Shown one piece after another: positions 43,654 to 54,952 of a DNA stretch of 64,000 nt. The notes beneath the pieces are model-generated. The model was given only the letters and a program-made list of their open reading frames with translations, was not told the origin of the DNA and ran no database searches. The first letter of the stretch is position 1; every line of letters begins with the position of its first letter. Position numbers and translations under genes: made by a program. The DNA is from Centrapalus pauciflorus (taxonomy: Eukaryota > Streptophyta > Magnoliopsida > Asterales > Asteraceae): contig JAANYP010002016.1 of assembly GCA_020465985.1 (NCBI GenBank), forward strand, positions 1 through 64,000, read 5' to 3'.

Positions 43654-44284
43654 CTAGGTGAAAATTTCCGCAAGCTGTTCATCTGTGGAAATAAAACTTA
43701 CCTCCACATTACCTTTCTGGATGTGATCCATGATGAAATGATGTCTGACTTCTCTATGCTTTGTTCTGGAATGAAATACTGGATAATTAAAGATGGCTAC
43801 AGAACTTGTATTATCACACAGAGTAGGAGTTTTCCTATATACAAGGCCATAGTCTTCAAGATGATGCTGCATCCACTGAATCTGCCCACAGCAGCTTCCA
43901 GCAGCAATATACTCAGCTTCAGCAGTAGAAGTAGAAACTGAGTTCTGCTTCTTGCTACACCAACTTATCAACTGAATATCCTGTTAGCTCAAGACTTGAG
44001 TCTTTGGGATACCAAAGACCCAAACCTGGTGTACCTTTAAGGTATCTGAAAATTCTTTTTACAGCAGCAAGATGTGATTCTTTAGGATCATCTTGAAACC
44101 TAGCACATAAACAAGTAGCAAACATAATATCTGGTCTACTAGCAGTTAAATATAGCAAGCTCTCAATCATGCCTCTGTAAGCTGTTACTGAAACAGCTTT
44201 GCCACTGGCATCTGCATCCGACTTTACATTGGTTTCCATTGGGGTTTTGATAGGAGAACTTTGATCAAATTTAAACTTTTTCAA
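43654..44284 (-). pseudogene. RNase H region of element H pol
   Basis: The segment 44284-43955 includes YRGMIESLLYLTASRPDIMF and YLKGTPGLGLWYPKDSSLEL; 43971-43654 includes MISWCSKKQNSVSTSTAEAE, AAGSCCGQIQWMQHHLEDYG and TKHREVRHHFIMDHIQKGNV, typical of the copia RNase H C-terminus. One frame change occurs near 43970. Confidence 0.8.
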
Positions 44285-44335
44285 AAGATCTAAAGTGTAC
44301 TTTCTTTGATTTATAAAAATTCCATTTGAGGTTTG

Positions 44336-45020
44336 TTAAACATGTAATCCTAAAAAGAAAGTAAGTTCTCCCATCATACTCATTTCATATTTGGATTTCA
44401 TTAGTAATGAAAAATTCTTGCATAACAGCTCAATAGTAGACCCAAATATTATGTCATCCACAAATATTTGAACATGCATAGTATCATACTTCACCTTCTT
44501 TATGAACGGTGTGGTATCCACTTTACCTCTGGAATAACCATTGCTCATAAAGAAATCTGTTAGAGTGTCATACCAGGCCTTAGAGGCTTGTTTTAGACCA
44601 TAGAAGGCTTTGTCCAACTTATAGACAAAACCTGGATAATGTTCATTTTCAAAACCTGGAGGCTGCTTGACATACACTTCTTCTTGCAGCTTTCCATTCA
44701 AAAATTCACTCTTTACATCCATTTGAAATACCTTCATACTCTTGTGGGTAGCATAGGCTAGAAACTGATGAATTGCCTCTACCTGGCCACTGGAGCAAAT
44801 GTTTCGTCATAATCAATGCCTTCTTCCTGTCTGTAGCCTTGAGCAACAAGTCTTGCCTTATTTCTAATAACATGACCTTGCTCATCCATTTTGTTCCTGA
44901 AAACCCATTTGGTGCCAATTACTGTTTTTTCCTTTAGGAGGAGGGACCAGCTTCCATACTTTGTTTCTCTCAAACTGATTGAGCTCTTCTTGCATGGCAG
45001 TGATCTAATTGGCATCTTTT
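44336..45020 (-). pseudogene. Reverse transcriptase of element H
   Basis: 45015-44779 (GTKWVFRNKMDEQGHVIRNK, EEGIDYDETFAPVAR) and 44737-44336 (MDVKSEFLNGKLQEEVYVKQ, AFYGLKQASKAWYDTLTDFF, VDDIIFGS, FFLGLHV) are typical copia RT pieces in two frames. The catalytic VDD is intact, in contrast to VDN in E and I. The stop at about 44336 precedes the RNase H linker. Confidence 0.85.
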
Positions 45021-45256
45021 ATTGCTTCATCCACTTTCTTAGACTCCATCAGGGACACAAAGCTGGAAAACATACAAAAGTTTCCTAAGCTGTCCCATCT
45101 TGTTTGCACCCCTTTGTTGATGTCACCAATTATTTGATCATTTGGGTGACACCTGCTCCACCTAGGATCTTGCCTCAATGAAGATTCTCCTCAGTTATTT
45201 GCATCTTCAACAGGTCTTGTTGAGCAGCTTTCAAGATTTTCAGACACACTGTTCTC

Positions 45257-46204
45257 TTAAGTCTGTTCACTTGTTGAGCATGACTCTCCGTTGTTTAACA
45301 TATCAGTAGAGGATCCAGGAAAATCAGCATTGATTGCTTCAGGACATGATGGTGTAATTATGTCAGTACACTTATTCACACACGATGTATCAACATAGTC
45401 ATCATCATGTCCATCATGATTAACAGGTTTCACTCTAGATGTAGTGGAAGCTTTTGAGTCCTTTTCTTCATGAATGGAATGCATGATATCATCAAAGCTG
45501 AACTCTCCCGAAACTGATTCAGGAACAGCTTTGGTGGAAGCACTCCTAGACTCCTCAAAGGTGACATTGACAGATTCATCTATCACCTTTCTTTTGTTGT
45601 TGTATACTCTGTAGTCTTTAGAGATAGCAGAATATCCAACGAACACACCTTTATCAGCTTTGGGTTCAAAATTTTCCAACTGACCCCTTTGAATCTGAAT
45701 GAAGCAGGGACATCCAAACACATGGAAATAGCTAATATTTGGCCTTCTCCCTTTGATTAACTCATAGGGAGTCTTGTTGAACCATTTCACCTCCAAGGAT
45801 CTGTTTTGAGTGAAGCATGCAGTGTTGACAGCTTTAGTCCAAAATGATGAAGGTATACCTGATGCACATAGCATGGTTCTAGCAGCCTTAATAAGAGTTC
45901 TGTTTCTCCTTTCAGCAACTCCATTTTGTTGTGGAGTTCTTACTGCGTAAAAGTTCTGTAATATCCCTCTTTTTTCACAAAAGTCCTCATGAGTACTGTT
46001 TCTGAATTTCAGTATCATGATGACTTCTAAGCTGCTTAACTTGAGCAGTGTTCAGCATCTCCATCTTTTTGATAAATCCAATGATTTCTCTAGTAGTCTC
46101 TCCTTTACCCTTCTGAATGATCACCCATGTAATCCTGGAGAACTCATCAACCATTACTAGAGTGTATCTTCTAACTCCTAGGCTTGGGACACTGACTGGT
46201 CCAA
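45257..46204 (-). pseudogene. Integrase of element H (partial)
   Basis: 46204-45987 holds VRRYTLVMVDEFSRITWVI with the first catalytic Asp region; 46018-45257 has QQNGVAERRNRTLIKAARTM, the C-terminal GKG-like region (VFGCPCFIQIQRGQ) and a long acidic/Ser tail linking to RT. The second catalytic Asp (normally in SDNG) lies at a frame break and is altered. The N-terminal zinc region is missing because element I inserted here. Confidence 0.8.
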
Positions 46205-46795
46205 TGTTAGTACATCCTGGGTGACGATAGCAGTCTAAGTTTTGATAGCATTTTGTGTAAGTCACGTTACTTGGTATTGAATATTGACGAGTGTTTGATA
46301 TATGTGATTATGTGTGTTTGATATTGGTTATTTGTATGTTTGAACTTGGTGTAATGTATTACAAGAAGTTCAAACATAAAGTTCAAAGATAAACTCAAAC
46401 ATAAGTTAAAACATAAGTTTGATAGTTGAAGTTCGAATTTAAGGTAAATTCGAATTTGTCATTGAGGACAAATTCGAATGCGCCTTGGGCCTGATTCGAA
46501 TTTGTCCTAGACAAACTCGAATCTGTCAGTATAATTAAGGGTTAATTCGATTAATTATCAGACTTTTGCAGACGTTTATCAGAGCGATTAGCAAAGGCGA
46601 TCTTGAACTTGCAAGTTTCCAGAGAGTTGTTTCGGAGAAAATCATCGTGTAGGGGCGTTCTAAGTCGTTCGTCTATCGTCGTGGTAGTCTCCGTGTTTCC
46701 GTGTGCGTGGTCTTTCCGTCAAGCCGCTAACGAGGATTCCGCACTCGTTGGAAGGTGTCGCGTCGAGATAGAGCCGTAGAGAACAAGACCTTACA
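46205..46795 (+). repeat. 5' LTR of element I (591 bp)
   Basis: Starts TGTTAGTACATCCTGG, with the family TGACGATAGCAGTCTAAG, and ends GACCTTACA. TTCGAATTT motifs fill the middle. Confidence 0.88.
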
Positions 46796-46797
46796 AG

Positions 46798-46810
46798 TGG
46801 TATCAGATCC
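46798..46810 (+). promoter_or_regulatory. Primer-binding site of element I
   Basis: TGGTATCAGATCC, one mismatch to the common TGGTATCAGAGCC seen in E and D. Confidence 0.85.
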
Positions 46811-47361
46811 TTTGGGTGTTCTTCGTGTTCTTCGTGTTCATAAGCAACATCCTAGGTTTATTGACGTTTGGACGGTTAAAAATCACGTTTTTGGAGGTTT
46901 TTCGAGTTTATCAAGTCAGATTTCGGAAAATACTTTGTATTAGTTCAAGTTTTTGATCGAAATCAGTATTTTTACTCGTAAAAATATTGGTTTAATCTGA
47001 AAACTTGAAAAACTCGAAGTATTAGCCGTTTATCGAACTTGCGGCGCTCGAGTTTATTAAGGGGGTATTAGGGTTTTCTCATTTTCGAGTTTATCAAAAA
47101 AAATAAGCTCCTTTCGAGGTTCCTTAGGGTCTGATTCGAGTTGGCCAATTCGAATTTGCTTGGCTTTCGATTTTACTCTAAAATCGAATTAGGAATTTCG
47201 AAATTAGTTGAACCTTCGAGTTTGTCTATAATTTCGAACATATTTGGACTTCAAACTTAATTTCGAATTTAATTCCAAACCAGTTTAAAATTAATTAAAT
47301 TCGAATTTATTCAAATTCGAAAGAGTTACTTTAAATTAATTTCGAATTAAATTAATTAAGT
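46811..47361 (+). other. Untranslated leader of element I
   Basis: 550 bp without an ORF, similar to the leaders of E and D, with repeated TTCGAATTT-type words. Confidence 0.7.
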
Positions 47362-48600
47362 ATGAATTCAGAAATATTTCAAACAATGACAAGTCTACAG
47401 AAGTTCATTGAGATGGATCACGAGGTCGGAAAAGCGAATTCACCACCTAAGTTGATGAAATTGGAAGATTACTATTGGTGGAAGGATAGGTTCGCCGACT
47501 TCGCAAGGTTTAATGATATGTGGATGTGGATTTGTATAGACGAGGGATACATTCCACCAACAGCTGAGATTGAAGGACGACAAAAGGTCGTGCAATATTC
47601 AAAGATGAAGGACGATGATAAAAAGTTGTATGAAGCCGAGAACCGGGCATTCGCTATTATTAGAATGGCATTACCTCAGGAGATATTGCACACTTTCCGT
47701 AATCAGAAAACAACAAAAGAGCTGTGGGATTCTTTAGAGAAACGGTGTGAAGGTAACCTGAGGGTCAGGAAGAATAAAATGGAAATGCTTAAGCAGCTGT
47801 TCGCGATCTTCAAAGCTTTGAAGAACGAAAAGCTGGATGAAACAATTACCTGATTCTATCACTTATTGACTGAGTTAGACAGCCACGATGTGGAGTATAG
47901 TGAAACAGAGAAAATTAACAAAATTCTAGATGCTTTTCCAGCCAAATGGGAAATGTATGTGGCGCTGATAAAGCATGATGAAGACAAGTTCTATACTCTA
48001 ACCCTAGATAATGTTATAGGAACGCAGAGGGCCTATCACTTCGAATTGCTGAAGAAGGAAAGGGATTATGAACAGGTACAGGATCCGGACATGTACTTTG
48101 GGAAGTCCAAATATTCAGTGGCATCTGAAGTGAAGACAACTACAGCTTCCTTTTCTGGAGAAACATCGACATCTACATCTAAAGGGTATTCAAAGATGCC
48201 GATGAGCGCAAAGTCAGCGGAAGACCATCTGAATCTGTTGGCTTCATTTGTGGCCGCCTACGGCAATTGCGTTCAAGGCAAAATCAATGATCCTGCGCTT
48301 TGGGATGAGGATTACGATCAGGTAGATCCTGATGATCTTGAGGGGATGGATCTGCAATGGCAACTGGCCATGATGACTCAGCGAGTCAAGAGGTTCATCA
48401 AAAGAACGGGCAGGAACCTCAACGTAAGTAACAATAAGATTGGGTTTGATAAATCCAAGGTTAAGTGTTACAACTGTCAAGGGTTAGGACACTTCACTAG
48501 AGAGTGTCAGAGACCGAAAATAGAAAACTACCAGAACCAGTATCAGACTCAATCTCAAGGGAGATATCTGTCGGTAGTTCATCCAGTCAGGCGAATATAG
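47362..48600 (+). pseudogene. Gag (UBN2-type) and first zinc knuckle of element I
   Basis: MNSEIFQTMTSLQKFIEMDH begins the core; YYWWKDRFADFARFNDMWMW, TTKELWDSLEKRCEGNLRVR and KALKNEKLDETIT follow. An in-frame TGA at 47851-47853 interrupts it where E has an Arg codon (CGA to TGA, a CpG change). The same frame then runs on through MTELDSHDVEYSETEKINK to CYNCQGLGHFTREC (48466-48507, CX2CX4HX4C). A GTAAGT at 48425-48430 is a good splice-donor word, absent as such in E (GTTAGT); its use is unknown. Confidence 0.85.
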
Positions 48601-48766
48601 TTGGTCTATTATCCAATGATACATCAGACAGACAACTTGATGGAACTTATGACTGGAGTACACATCCAGAGTCGAATGCTAGAGCCTTTATGCTGAAGTA
48701 ACCGAGACTGGAAGTGATTGAGAAGAGGAACAAACAGGGGACAGTAATCAACATGATAGCAGTCCG

Positions 48767-49288
48767 ATGTTGGTACAAAAGTCAGAAGATCAGACAATAC
48801 CGGAGTTCGCTGCACAGATGGCAAATGTGGAATCTGATCACGCCAAGGTAATTTTGAACTTATCTATTTTTCGTGTTTTATGTGCTTTATGTGCTACATC
48901 TAACGATAGGTTAAATTTAGTACTAGAATCACATAAAACTATATCTGTTCAGAATGAATCATTAAAATCAGACAACGCTAGCCTACTAGCTATAAAGGAA
49001 GACCTTAGAGATAAGCTTAAGGCAGATGCAGAAGATGTAATAGTTCTAAAGGACAAACTGAGCGAGCATGTTGAGGCATTGACAAAAGAGCTTAAAACCA
49101 AAGAAGTAGAGCTAGCAGAATCTAAGGTCAAGGTAGTTGAGGTAAACAGTAAACTTGAAAAGTTTAGGAACCCATCACTCAACCTAGGGAATATCTTAGA
49201 TGCACAGCGTCAGTCTAAGAAGCCTGTAGGTCTAGGGTATCATGAGGGTCATCCACCTTTCAATGATAATTATGTTAACTCAACCTGA
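48767..49288 (+). CDS. Gag of element I, coiled-coil region (open segment)
   Basis: 173 aa open segment with heptad-like repeats (NDRLNLVLESHKTISVQNES, LKTKEVELAESKVKVVEVNS), matching 28302-28712 of E but shorter by a few residues in the middle. It is part of Gag and not a separate gene; the preceding 48601-48766 and following 49289-49510 are the same protein in broken frames. Confidence 0.6.
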   Translation: MLVQKSEDQTIPEFAAQMANVESDHAKVILNLSIFRVLCALCATSNDRLNLVLESHKTISVQNESLKSDNASLLAIKEDLRDKLKADAEDVIVLKDKLSEHVEALTKELKTKEVELAESKVKVVEVNSKLEKFRNPSLNLGNILDAQRQSKKPVGLGYHEGHPPFNDNYVNST

Positions 49289-49510
49289 GTAGAAAACTAA
49301 AAAAATCAGTTGAATCAAAGGAAATACCTGAACCAGTGTCTGAAATTGCTAAAGAAAAAGAAACTAAGGTGACTACTCATAATGTCCAGATTAAGAAGGT
49401 TAAATTTGTGCCATCCTCTAGTGAAAAGCCTGTAGGACAACAAAAAATTGACTTTAATGATCAGGAGGAGGAACCAGTAACTATAGTTTAGACAAAAGAA
49501 CCGGACACTA

Positions 49511-50140
49511 GTGAGACACCTAAGTCAAAGGGCACACATAAAAAAATCGATTGCCAAAATGTCTTGCTTTAGATGTCACCAAAGGGGGCATGTTGCATCC
49601 AGTTTTCCACATAGGAAAGTAGATTCTACACCTAAGACTGGAAAGCCGGAACAACTTAAGCCTTCTCCAAGTGTTGCAAGCACTAGTAGTTCTCAAAATA
49701 CTGAGAAAACTGTGCAAGCCGCACCTAAATCTGCTGTGAAACAAATGCATGTGTCAGGTCTAACCAAAGAAGTGATTAGGACTAATTCACCAAATCGAGT
49801 CACTAATCAATCAAGGTCAGGACCGCAACAACAATATAGGAGTACTACACCTAGCAGAGCTTACACTCCGGTTAGGTCACACACTCATGTAAGACATCAA
49901 ACACCAGGTAGAGCTCAGGGATATCAATCGGAAATGCATTATAATCGAAACTATTCAAGAGCTCCATAGCAAATGCCTACACAAAGGCAAAAAGTGAACT
50001 TAAATCACTTTGCACCACAACAGGCTCAAAATCAAAAACCCAAGTCACCTGAACGGCGAGATGGGTATTTGAAAGAGTTTAAGTATGTGGACGAGAATGG
50101 TATTACCAAGTTAGTTATGGCCTGGGTTCCTCGTGATAAC
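49511..50140 (+). pseudogene. Gag of element I, second zinc-knuckle region and linker to protease
   Basis: 49558 onward reads MSCFRCHQRGHVASSFPHRK: a CX2CX4HX4C knuckle with the last Cys replaced by Phe (E keeps Cys). A Ser/Arg/Gln-rich basic stretch follows (NRVTNQSRSGPQQQYRSTTP). After a TAG near 49969 the frame continues as a linker (SPERRDGYLKEFKYVDENGI) to VPRDN. Confidence 0.7.
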
Positions 50141-50164
50141 TAACCTATTTTCTTTCATGTGCAG
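50141..50164 (+). promoter_or_regulatory. In-frame stop and acceptor-like sequence between Gag and protease (element I)
   Basis: TAA (50141-50143), then TTTTCTTTCATGTGCAG ending at 50164. The frame after the AG continues into protease without a shift. The same stop and a similar acceptor are in E (27348-27371). Confidence 0.5.
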
Positions 50165-50602
50165 GAGATAACTACAGGTCCAAAAAACAAGTGGTTCGTC
50201 GACAGTGGTTGCTCCAGGCACATGACAGGGGAAAGAAGTCTATTGGCAGACTTCAAGGGAGGGAATCGGGGATTTGTATCATTTGCTGGCAATAAAGGAG
50301 GAAATATCTTCGATACTGGAGTGGTCACTAATGGGACTATCAAATTGGATCAAGTTTATCACGTTGATAAACTGTTCACAATCTCATTAGCGTATCTCAA
50401 ATCTGTGATAAGAAGAACTCAGTACTTTTCACTGATACTGAGGCGTTAGTGCTGAAACCGGGATTCAAAGTACCTGAAGAATGGATACTGATGAGGTCTC
50501 CAAGGAAGAATGACCTGTACACGCTCGACCTGAACAAGCCGGAATCTTCGGTGGGACCACTTTGTCTCCTATCAAAAGCTTCAAAGACTGAATCGGTTTT
50601 AT
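50165..50602 (+). pseudogene. Aspartic protease of element I
   Basis: WFVDSGCSRHMTGERSLLAD with an intact DSG triplet, then FAGNKGGNIFDTGVVTNGTI. A frameshift near 50380 moves the rest (ISVSQICD-equivalent) to another frame up to about 50600. Confidence 0.8.
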
Positions 50603-51441
50603 GACACTAACGCATGGCACACTTGCACCTAAGAAAAATAAACTACATTACGAAAAATGGATTGGTGCAAGGTGTTCCCATGAAGAGTTTTCAGATTGAG
50701 GACAAGTGTCTACCGTGCAAGAAAGGAAAGCAACACAAGAAAGCACACAAGTCCAAGACTAAGAACTCAATAGCTGCCATGTTCGATTTGTTGCATATGG
50801 ACCTCTTCAGACCAATCAACTAAAGGAGTATAGGTGGTAGTTGGTACTGTTTGGTTATTACTGATGATTACTCACGTTTTTCTTGGGTTTTCTTTTTAGG
50901 TACAAAGGACGAGACGGCTGCCAAGCTCATCGGGTTCTTAGACCAAGTGGAAAACTCTTATGGAACGAGGGTTAAACAAATCGGGAGTGATAACGGAACG
51001 GAGTTTAAAAACACAGTTATTGGTGTATATTACCTATCAAAGGGCATAATGCATCAATTTAGTGCACCATATGAGCCACAACAAAATGGGGTGGCCGAAC
51101 GGAAAAACAAGACTTTGATTGAGGCAGCAACGACCATGCTTCCAGATTCAAAGCTTCCTACCATGTTTTGGGGGAAGGCAGTGAATACCGCGTGCCATGT
51201 TTTAAACAGGGTCCTTACTGTCAAATTATTGAACAAAACCTGTTATGAAGTTTTGAATAAACGGCCACCTAATTTAACTGGTTTCGAACCTTTTGGGGTA
51301 CCATGTACATTAATGAAAACAAAACATCAACCTAAGTTTGGTGAATAGGCTGACGAAGGATACTTCCTAGGTTATGTGCCTAACTCACCAAACAAAAGGG
51401 TTTTTAACAAATATTATGGTACAGTAGAGATTGTGTATAAC
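50603..51441 (+). pseudogene. Integrase of element I (before the J insertion)
   Basis: Pre-integrase zinc region 50614-50823 (MAHLHLRKINYITKNGLVQG, CLPCKKGKQHKKAH), DLLHMDLFRPIN, then a TAA at 50821-50823; core 50851-51348 with ITDDYSRFSWVF, GSDNGTEFKN and QQNGVAERKN (three catalytic acidic residues visible), then GKAVNTACHVLNRVL. A TAG at 51346-51348 and the J insertion at 51441 interrupt the C-terminal part. Confidence 0.85.
51437..51441. other. Target-site duplication ATAAC, left copy (element J)
   Basis: ATAAC here and at 61815-61819 flank J. The homologous uninterrupted site in element E (near 26070-26085, minus strand) reads GTGTATAACATTGAAGTCAC, which confirms the insertion point. Confidence 0.95.
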
Positions 51442-53821
51442 TGTAACATCCGGCACTAAACCAGGTTAGCAATAATGCCCTAAATCTGTATTTAATAGCC
51501 AATTATAGCCTAATCAGTGGTCATTAGAAATTAATCAAGTGATTAACAAGGTTTATTAGAAAATTCAACTCAATTTGAATCAAATTCATCGGTGCGATGA
51601 ATCGGGAAATCAATTAATCCGATCGATTTACGATATGAGGGATTAATTCAACTAAGTATATAATTAAATTATGATTAGTGACACTAATCATACACTAATA
51701 CAACTACTTAACATTAATTATGCAAGACTAAAACAAATCATTAAAACAATTCATCCATAAGTATTTATAAAATTTCAAAAAAATGGAAAATACAATTATA
51801 CATTTCTAAATACATTTATACAAAAAAAAATATAAATACATGTATATATCATGTATATGGCCGGCCTTAAGGCCATAGACATGTGCCAAATTAGAAGTTG
51901 ACTTTTAATTAAATAATATTACTTTAAACACCATCATTTTGTTAAAAAGTGCACTCAACTTTTGTCTCCCATGCCTTTCATCATTTGAAAGACCAAAATT
52001 TCCTCTATAAATAGAGAAGTCTTTCATTCATTTTATTCACACCAAAATCTTCTTTTCTCCTCTCTTAGAACCGGCCACATACACACACATCACAAACTTT
52101 GGCATTCAAGTGTTCTTCAAGTGTTTTTAGTGCAAACCTTGCAAAAGATTTCAACTTCTACTCAAAATCATCTTCCAAATACATCAAAGTAAGTAAATAC
52201 TAACTTATTTCATCATACATTTATGTTTATATAAGTCTTGCTAAATATATATAATCACCAACAACAACAAGTTACATAAAAACTCAAGTTTGTAAGTTTC
52301 TAGTTTTTATTTTTAAGTTGTTTCTTTAAATGTGCATATGAATATATGAACACATTATAAACATGTTAATATTATGAAAACATGTGTTATATATGTGTTA
52401 TATAACTTTTATAACTTTTATACAAGTTGTCTTTAAATAAACAACAAGAATCATAAGTTGTGTTAAGTTTATAAACTACGGATTTTCGGCAGAAAATTTA
52501 TATCGACTTTGAAAAATCATAACTAATTCATAACTCAACGAAATGAGTTGATTCTTGTCACAAAAGTTAGATCTATGTCTTAACTATAGATCTGTAATTT
52601 TTCATAATTTATTTTGAAGTTTAAGACCTCCAGAAATTATTTGGGAAACCGAAAGTTTGACAGCTCAAAAATGGCCAACATAGCGTTTTTTACGAGCTCT
52701 TTCACCAACCTAAACAACTTGAAAAATGGCCGTTCTTGATTCTAAAAATCCTTTGTATATAGTAGTTTAATGTCCTAGAAAACGAAAGTCTAAAACATTT
52801 TGGAGCTTGGTCAAAAACAGCCTCAAAGTAGGCCGAAAAACCTCCGAAAAAGCTGGAAAATTATATATATATAAACTTGACGTTTTAAGCAAATCTTATT
52901 TATAAACTTGTAATGTTGGGTGATTTAAGACATAAAAATCTATAAATATACCTATTATCATATATTAGTGATATTAAGTCCTTATTATCATTTAGGACTC
53001 GGTTAAACACCTCCGGTTTCATCACCCATCAAACAACGCACATTTGCATTTTTGCGCATATTTTGCCATCGCAATTCCGGTGAGTCTTCATAGCCCCTAT
53101 TTTCACTATCTATTGGGGTGGAAATACATGCACTGTTTTCATATGGACATCAAAACTGTTTATTTCTTATATGTATTACATGTGGTTCCATTAGCCCTTA
53201 TATCATGAACCGTTAATTGCATTTATTTGTAAGCGCGAATATATTGTGAATAGATCTATTGGGAGTCATGTCCCCCACTCGGGTTAGTTCGGGTCGGCTA
53301 ACAGCGGGTGCATATATATTCAACACACTGTATTACGTATGAGAATACTGCACAGGGCAAACACATTTCAATTAAGCTTCGGTTGCATGATGGTTTATGT
53401 AATACATACACGGAATTTATGATTTTATAAATTCAACTCATCTGATAATGTCCATACAACTGGTCTTTTCGACTAAACCTTTGAGCTCACCAACAATTTT
53501 TGTTGACGTATTTTAGCGTGTATTTTCAGGAAATTAAGGCAAGTATGCCTCGGACGTACTTTACTTTCAAGCTTCCGCATCCATGGAATCGCATGCATAT
53601 TCAATTTAACTGAAATTTAGCTGCATTATTTTTGATATTTTAATTATGTAATTAAATCTCTGTATTTGTGCGAACTTCGTTTCTCATGTAAAACATTACT
53701 ATGTCCTGAAGTTTTAACGATGTATTTTAAAAACGTCCATATAGTGGTCGTTCATTATGATTATGGTTACGCTTCCGCACTCGTCACGCCTCGCTGCCAA
53801 CCGGGGTAGCAGGGTGTGACA
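51442..53821 (+). repeat. 5' LTR of element J (2,380 bp)
   Basis: Starts TGTAACATCCGGCAC, ends AGGGTGTGACA. It contains CCTCTATAAATAGAG (TATA region near 52000-52014) followed by a CT-rich leader-like stretch. No ORF. Confidence 0.95.
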
Positions 53822-53824
53822 GAT

Positions 53825-53837
53825 TGGTATCAGAGCC
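53825..53837 (+). promoter_or_regulatory. Primer-binding site of element J
   Basis: TGGTATCAGAGCC, complementary to initiator tRNA-Met, three bases after the LTR end. Confidence 0.92.
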
Positions 53838-53959
53838 ATAGTTATAGTGAACTAGGTTGCATTAGTACCCTAGACTATAACTGCACTTTAATTTTACTGA
53901 TTTTGAAAATATCTTGTAACTAACTAAAAGACTATGAATGGACCCTGATAGCAGAAATC

Positions 53960-54721
53960 ATGTCCCGTCCGGAAACCATCATCTTATCGGATTCAGAGGA
54001 GGAGTACACTCCTGCGAGCCCCACGGCTACTGAGATTTTCCACGAAGAAGAAACATCGGAAGAAGAGGACCCATCGGAAGATCCAATGGAGGAGACGGAA
54101 GAGGAGCCGATGGAGAAAGAAGATCCATTGCCCCCAACGGTCCCTGCTCGCGTCCCATACCACCCAGCCGAGCCGTCATATAAGCCGTATAGGCCTTACC
54201 CTAACGGCCCCAAAATGTTGTACACACCCCGAAAGCGGGTGAACCCACCAAGAAGGGAGTCTATTCCTGTCCCGACTCCCCAGCCCAATCCCCCACCACC
54301 ACACCGACGGGTAGACGCCCGCCGATGGGGCTGGATACCAGAGACCCTCCGCGAATGGAAGCAGATGGAGGGAGTTCCTCCCAACTTCGAGATAAGAGGA
54401 CCATCCTCCGCACCTGTCCCAACCCTCACCCAAGAGCCTACCGAGCTAACCATACCACTTCTGATAGCACGGTCGACCAGGCATGATCACCAAATCCGAT
54501 CACTTAACCTAGATATCGATGGGATGACCGCTCGTCTAGAGCGGGAGGAGTTACAAAACTCCAACATCTACTGGGCTAACCAGCATGCTCTCACCATCCA
54601 ACAGGATGGCCTGAATGAGCTTCGGCAGCAACTAGCCGAAAGCCAAGCTCGGATCGAGGAGCTGACTCAGCGCCTCAACGCGATGGAAAAGGGAGAGACC
54701 CCTGATCGCTCCCACACTTAG
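53960..54721 (+). CDS. Pre-gag ORF of element J, 253 aa
   Basis: Intact ORF between PBS and Gag, in the same frame as Gag but separated by about 230 nt with stops. The N-terminus MSRPETIILSDSEEEYTP fits a SUMO-interaction motif (hydrophobic I-I-L followed by Ser/acidic residues). Residues about 30-60 are acidic, 55-125 proline/arginine-rich (PPTVPARVPYHPAEPSYKPY), and about 165-245 are a probable coiled coil (HQIRSLNLDIDGMTARLERE, LNELRQQLAESQARIEELTQ). No enzyme motif, signal peptide or membrane segment. It has stayed open although pol has several stops. Function unknown; such an extra ORF before Gag is not part of the canonical gypsy layout. Confidence 0.75.
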   Translation: MSRPETIILSDSEEEYTPASPTATEIFHEEETSEEEDPSEDPMEETEEEPMEKEDPLPPTVPARVPYHPAEPSYKPYRPYPNGPKMLYTPRKRVNPPRRESIPVPTPQPNPPPPHRRVDARRWGWIPETLREWKQMEGVPPNFEIRGPSSAPVPTLTQEPTELTIPLLIARSTRHDHQIRSLNLDIDGMTARLEREELQNSNIYWANQHALTIQQDGLNELRQQLAESQARIEELTQRLNAMEKGETPDRSHT

Positions 54722-54952
54722 GGCACTTCTATCTATCTTTGTAATAGTAGGAAAATATCATGTAATAGTATAGGACAAAATTTTCGGGTAATAACCCGCC
54801 CCTAATGTAAGAAAATTTCGAATGATTAATGAAAAATTGCAAGTTATTTATGAAATTGTGTTTGATGATTATAGTATTGTGCATTAAGGAAAAATTTATC
54901 TCTTTAAGATTCAACTTCTTACACTATGCTTTTTCTTTAAAATTTTAAGATA

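Larger units (their letters stand above)
39666..46204 (-). mobile_element. Copia element H (minus), truncated in integrase by element I
   Basis: Minus-strand order: integrase core, reverse transcriptase, RNase H, spacer, accessory ORF, polypurine tract (AAATAGGGGGAGATTG, near 40754-40769), LTR. The pol sequence differs clearly from E and I (different family), but the layout is the same: an extra gene lies between RNase H and the 3' LTR. The integrase is cut at 46204/46205 by the TG start of element I. Confidence 0.8.

Noticed and set aside
54176..54453. Minus-strand ORFs opposite the pre-gag ORF of J
   Set aside because: Shadows of the proline-rich coding strand.
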